Shown here one piece after another: positions 6,685 to 8,699 of a stretch of DNA of 8,699 nt (positions within the stretch are counted from its first letter, which is position 1; each line of letters begins with the position of its first letter). The position numbers and the translations under genes were made by a program. The stretch spans positions 1-8,699 of the forward strand of contig CAYJGQ010000092.1 of assembly GCA_964369885.1 (NCBI GenBank), written 5' to 3'. Under the pieces are notes generated by a model. The model was not told the origin of the DNA, did no database searches, and worked only from the letters and a program-made list of their open reading frames with translations. The DNA is from Heteroruminococcus sp964369885 (GTDB lineage Bacteria > Bacillota > Clostridia > Oscillospirales > Ruminococcaceae).

Positions 6685-6918
6685 TTGAACGAAAAATATT
6701 ACGACCACTACAAACAATTAGGCCTAAAAATTTCATATTATCGAAAACTGTCAGGTTTAACTCAAGAGCAATTAGCCGATAAAATAAATATGAGCGCAGT
6801 TTTTATCGGTCAGGTTGAGGCTCCAAATATGAATAGAGCTATTTCCTTGGATACCTTGTTTTCCATTGCAGATGCTCTAAATATCCCAGCCTACAAATTT
6901 TTACGCTTTGATGATTAA
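6685..6918 (+). CDS. XRE/Cro-CI family helix-turn-helix regulator (77 aa), TTG start
   Basis: The start is a TTG, supported by GAGGTG at 6672-6677, 7 bases upstream. The 77-residue product is essentially one HTH_3 domain. Helix 1 is QLGLKISYYRKLSG (11-24), the positioning helix is LTQEQLADKI (25-34), and the recognition helix is near SAVFIGQVEAP (37-47). The end is SLDTLFSIADALNIPAYKFLRF (54-75), the usual C-terminal dimer-side helix of stand-alone small repressors. It binds DNA as a dimer, with no ligand domain. The partner DNA may be the divergent promoter region, through the inverted repeat at 6617-6631. No toxin or phage gene is visible beside it, so a toxin-antitoxin or phage role is not supported. 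The gene is visibly more AT-rich than the surface-protein and yigZ genes, which hints at transfer. Confidence 0.88.
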   Translation: MNEKYYDHYKQLGLKISYYRKLSGLTQEQLADKINMSAVFIGQVEAPNMNRAISLDTLFSIADALNIPAYKFLRFDD

Positions 6919-6953
6919 CCTACACAATTTTACGACATCCTTGGTGCCCGCAT

Positions 6954-6989
6954 TCGCAAACTTTCTATTGGCGTTTGTGGCTTTTTTTT
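6954..6989 (+). terminator. Intrinsic terminator of the XRE gene
   Basis: TCGCAAAC (6954-6961) pairs with GTTTGTGG (6973-6980), with two G-T pairs, around an 11-base loop. A C and eight T residues (6982-6989) follow. It lies 35 bases after the stop codon. Confidence 0.7.
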
Positions 6990-7026
6990 CGATTGCTATT
7001 TTAGGTTGATAGTGATGACATAAGAT

Positions 7027-7063
7027 AAAAAACCCGTCGGCAAAAACTGCCGACGGGTTTTTT
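7027..7063. terminator. Bidirectional intrinsic terminator facing the rubrerythrin operon
   Basis: AAAAAACCCGTCGGCA (7027-7042) and TGCCGACGGGTTTTTT (7048-7063) are perfect complements around AAAAC. The stem is GC-rich, with T-runs on either strand. It ends rubrerythrin transcription 11 bases past its stop on the minus strand. It also backs up the plus-strand terminator just upstream. Confidence 0.93.
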
Positions 7064-7073
7064 GGGGGGAAAA

Positions 7074-7616
7074 TCAATAATTTTTAGCTAACTGCTGAAA
7101 ATGTGCCTTGGGGTGATCACATACGGGGCATAGCTCGGGAGCATCGGTGGCTTCATGGATGTGTCCACAGTTGCGGCACTGCCATACAATCTTGCCATCC
7201 TTCTTAAACACCTTACCATCTGCTACATTCTTTGCAAGGGCGTTGTATCTCTCCTCATGCTCCTTCTCAATAGCACCTACCATGGTGAAGAGAGCCGCAA
7301 TCTTTGTAAATCCTTCTGCCTTTGCGTCTTCTGCAAACTTTGCGTACATATCGGTCCACTCAAAGTTCTCGCCGGCGGCGGCATCCTTGAGGTTTGTCAG
7401 TGTATCGGGTACATCGCCTTCATGCAGTAGCTTAAACCACATCTTGGCATGTTCCTTCTCATTGTCAGCAGTTTCGGTAAAGATAGCTGCAATCTGCTCG
7501 TAACCCTCTTTTTTAGCCTTGGAGGCATAGTATGTGTACTTGTTGCGTGCCTGGCTCTCACCGGCAAATGCTGCTGCCAAATTAGCTTCTGTTTTGGTTC
7601 CCTTTAGGTTGCTCAT
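7074..7616 (-). CDS. rbr: Rubrerythrin
   Basis: This 180-residue cytoplasmic peroxidase reduces hydrogen peroxide to water in anaerobes, drawing electrons through rubredoxin or a similar donor. The ferritin-like diiron domain (about 1-140) shows the expected ligands: E20, the E53-K-E-H56 motif, E96 in FAEDAKAEG, and the second E117-K-E-H120. The C-terminal rubredoxin-like domain has C147-x-x-C150 and C163-P-V-C166 for one iron. The length and domain order match classical rubrerythrins (about 180-195 residues). The ATG at 7616 overlaps the stop of the upstream perR-like gene by 4 bases (ATGA). Its ribosome site lies inside that gene, so the two are translationally coupled. Expression is expected to follow the PerR-type operator upstream of perR, rising with peroxide or oxygen exposure. 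Confidence 0.96.
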   Translation of the reverse strand: MSNLKGTKTEANLAAAFAGESQARNKYTYYASKAKKEGYEQIAAIFTETADNEKEHAKMWFKLLHEGDVPDTLTNLKDAAAGENFEWTDMYAKFAEDAKAEGFTKIAALFTMVGAIEKEHEERYNALAKNVADGKVFKKDGKIVWQCRNCGHIHEATDAPELCPVCDHPKAHFQQLAKNY

Positions 7617-8014
7617 AATAAATTCTCCTCTTTTTTTATGTTATTTTGACAGTCTTTGCAGTGCCCCTGTACAAGGAGCTCCTCCCGAAGTAGTGCAAAG
7701 CCTGCGTTCTCACGTAAAGTTTTTTCCATTTCCTCAAGATAGGGTAAATGAAAATCAATAACCTTGCCGCACTCCCTACACACAAGGTGCTGGTGCTCAT
7801 GGTGACGGCGGTCAAAGCAGTCGGGTGAACCTGTAAGCGAAATGCGCCTGAGCATTTCGTGTTCTACAAGCTGGTTTAGGTTTCGATAAACCGTGCCCAA
7901 GCTCAAGTTTTGGTGATCAATCTTTAGCTTTTCATAAATTTGATCAGCAGTAAGGTGCTCGGTACTTTCCTGCACTGTCATAAAGACAAGCTCCCTCTGT
8001 TTTGAGTACTTCAT
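7613..8014 (-). CDS. perR: PerR-like Fur-family peroxide-responsive repressor
   Basis: The 133-residue protein has the Fur-family layout: a winged-helix DNA-binding half (1-65, with LTADQIYEKL at 21-30 and SLGTVYRNLNQLV at 38-50), then a dimerisation and metal half. Candidate regulatory-metal ligands, by comparison with Bacillus PerR, are H20, D68, H74, H76 and D87. D87 (in VIDFH) is Asp, as in PerR, where typical Fur proteins have Glu. A structural zinc site is formed by C79-x-x-C82 and C119-x-x-C122. In PerR, Fe(II)-dependent oxidation of the histidines releases DNA and derepresses peroxide-defence genes. The ATG follows AGGAGGGGG closely. The promoter and a palindromic box lie directly upstream, and the gene leads a two-gene operon with rubrerythrin, so autoregulation is very likely. 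Fur or Zur identity is less likely given the neighbour and D87. Confidence 0.9.
   Translation of the reverse strand: MKYSKQRELVFMTVQESTEHLTADQIYEKLKIDHQNLSLGTVYRNLNQLVEHEMLRRISLTGSPDCFDRRHHEHQHLVCRECGKVIDFHLPYLEEMEKTLRENAGFALLREELLVQGHCKDCQNNIKKEENLL
7625..7630 (-). promoter_or_regulatory. Rubrerythrin ribosome site inside the perR-like gene
   Basis: GAGGAG on the minus strand encodes the two Glu codons near the end of the PerR-like protein and lies 8 bases before the rubrerythrin ATG. Together with the ATGA overlap, this indicates coupled translation. Confidence 0.75.
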
Positions 8015-8025
8015 AACCCCCTCCT

Positions 8026-8049
8026 AAGTAGTAATGATTATTACTACTT
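8026..8049. promoter_or_regulatory. PerR/Fur-type operator box
   Basis: AAGTAGTAAT (8026-8035) and ATTACTACTT (8040-8049) are perfect 10-base arms around GATT. The core TAGTAATGATTATTA matches the 7-1-7 layout of Fur and PerR boxes (PerR consensus TTATAATNATTATAA) at 11 of 14 arm bases. It covers the predicted transcription start and lies between the perR promoter and its ribosome site, so binding should block transcription. Confidence 0.85.
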
Positions 8050-8050
8050 T

Positions 8051-8078
8051 ATTATAGCTCATAATCAAAAAAAGTCAA
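8051..8078 (-). promoter_or_regulatory. Sigma-A promoter of the perR-rbr operon
   Basis: On the minus strand, TTGACT (plus 8073-8078) and a perfect TATAAT (plus 8051-8056) are 16 bases apart. The start of transcription falls inside the operator at 8026-8049. Confidence 0.8.
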
Positions 8079-8124
8079 GTATTTTTTAAAAAATATTTTT
8101 GCAGTTAAAAATAAATTCTGTCCC

Positions 8125-8138
8125 ACCTCTTGTGAGGT
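8125..8138. promoter_or_regulatory. Possible operator at the DtxR-family gene promoter
   Basis: ACCTC (8125-8129) and GAGGT (8134-8138) form an inverted repeat around TTGT and overlap the -35 box of the plus-strand promoter. It could be an autoregulatory site for the metal regulator. The arms are short and no known DtxR-box consensus is matched in full. Confidence 0.3.
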
Positions 8139-8158
8139 TATATATGGCATGGTATAAT
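8130..8158 (+). promoter_or_regulatory. Sigma-A promoter of the DtxR-family gene
   Basis: TTGTGA (8130-8135) and TATAAT (8153-8158) are 17 bases apart, and TGG before the -10 box gives an extended -10 element. AAGGAG at 8172-8177 provides the ribosome site 8 bases before the ATG. Confidence 0.8.
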
Positions 8159-8185
8159 ACGTTTATTAAATAAGGAGTTGCCGCC

Positions 8186-8569
8186 ATGAATATACATGAA
8201 TCAGCCGAAAATTATTTGGAATGCATCCTGATGCTTGAAAATGAAAACGGTTTTGCACGTTCGGTTGACATAGCCGAACGATTGAAGGTAACAAAGCCAA
8301 GTGTAAGTGTTGCCATGAAACTTTTACGTGAAAACGGATTTATAAATATGGAGCGAGGTAGCACAATAACCCTTACCCCCACCGGCAAAGAGGTTGCGCA
8401 GAGGATGTATAAGCGCCATAGCCTGCTGGCTGAAATTCTCATTGAGTGGGGTGTAGAACCCGCCATAGCCTATGAAGATGCATGTAAAATGGAACATGAC
8501 CTGAGCGACCAAGCCTTTGCCGCCATATGCCAAAAGGCCGGACGTGACCCCGACCTTCCCGTTAAATAA
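8186..8569 (+). CDS. DtxR/MntR-family metal-dependent transcriptional repressor
   Basis: The 127-residue protein has an N-terminal winged helix (about 5-65: ESAENYLECILML, SVDIAERLKVTKPSVSVAMKLL as the helix-turn-helix, and the wing ITLTPTGKEV) and the metal-binding dimerisation domain (about 66-125). By alignment with Bacillus MntR and Corynebacterium DtxR, candidate metal ligands are E12, H78, C100, E103 and H104. The DACKMEH motif resembles DACRWEH-type iron regulators, while the short length without an SH3-like third domain resembles MntR. Position 9 is Asn, where MntR has Asp and DtxR has Met. Metal-bound dimers repress metal uptake genes, so Fe(II) or Mn(II) sensing is expected. No transporter gene lies next to it within the window. 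It diverges from the perR-rbr operon by about 170 bases and has its own terminator. Confidence 0.9.
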   Translation: MNIHESAENYLECILMLENENGFARSVDIAERLKVTKPSVSVAMKLLRENGFINMERGSTITLTPTGKEVAQRMYKRHSLLAEILIEWGVEPAIAYEDACKMEHDLSDQAFAAICQKAGRDPDLPVK

Positions 8570-8581
8570 TTAAACATCGCC

Positions 8582-8621
8582 ATAAATCCACTCATTAGTA
8601 TTGATGAGTGGATTTATTTTT
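8582..8621 (+). terminator. Intrinsic terminator of the DtxR-family gene
   Basis: ATAAATCCACTCAT (8582-8595) and ATGAGTGGATTTAT (8604-8617) are perfect 14-base complements around an 8-base loop, followed by T residues to 8621. It begins 13 bases after the stop codon. Confidence 0.92.
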
Positions 8622-8664
8622 GCCACATCAAATCCTTCATGCGGCCGCGTGACCGCACTGGACT

Positions 8665-8699
8665 GGGGCGGGGGGGGCGGGGGGGGGGGGGGGGGGGGG
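8665..8699. other. Poly-G contig end, probable artefact
   Basis: From 8665 to the end every base is G except C at 8669 and 8678. This is unlike the rest of the window and sits exactly at the sequence end. It looks like two-colour sequencing dark-cycle G calls or an assembly-end error. The GC-rich bases just before it (8641-8664, including GCGGCCGC) are uncertain too. Confidence 0.85.

Noticed and set aside
8641..8648. GCGGCCGC as a cloning-site junction
   Set aside because: The same 8-mer also occurs inside the yigZ gene near 1986, so its presence is not evidence of vector sequence.
1..8699. CRISPR arrays, tRNA or rRNA genes, insertion sequences
   Set aside because: No regularly spaced repeats, no tRNA-like cloverleaf or rRNA sequence, and no transposase were seen on either strand.

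Overview
The window looks like a contig end from an anaerobic Gram-positive bacterium of the class Clostridia, probably Oscillospirales or a relative. Support comes from the strong GGAGG-type ribosome sites, consensus sigma-A promoters, a clostridial PerR-rubrerythrin operon, a secreted beta-propeller protein, and a large wall-less surface protein built from Cthe_2159-like, YDG and MBG/Big-type domains. Species cannot be named from the sequence. The last ~35 bases are a G homopolymer that looks like a sequencing or assembly artefact.

Layout. Bases 1-1521 hold the 3' part of a secreted beta-propeller protein gene whose start lies outside the window. It is followed by a YigZ/IMPACT-family gene (1617-2243). 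A 418-base gap carries a consensus promoter (2398-2426) and an unusually long, potentially structured leader. The leader feeds a 1104-residue surface protein (2662-5976) made of a signal peptide, a beta-helix-like N-terminal region, Ig-like/YDG/MBG modules, a 58-residue serine stalk, one membrane helix and a lysine-rich cytoplasmic tail. An AT-rich stretch (about 5990-7020) follows. It contains a 39-base palindrome, a hairpin facing the minus strand, a small minus-strand hypothetical gene (6331-6561) and a divergent XRE-family regulator (6685-6918). Two stacked terminators (6954-7063) then separate this from a metal/peroxide stress block: perR-like and rubrerythrin genes on the minus strand (8014 to 7074, overlapping by 4 bases), with a DtxR-family regulator diverging from them (8186-8569).

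How the parts may work together. The PerR-like regulator and rubrerythrin form a translationally coupled operon, with a palindromic Fur/PerR-type box directly on its promoter. This is a self-contained peroxide response. The divergent DtxR-type regulator senses Fe(II) or Mn(II), which fits a shared redox/metal theme. The XRE regulator and the 76-residue gene share a compact divergent promoter region and may be a small regulatory pair. I found no clear new multi-gene system. The least explained parts are the structured leader of the surface protein, the lysine-rich tail of that protein, and the palindrome/hairpin island with the small divergent gene pair.
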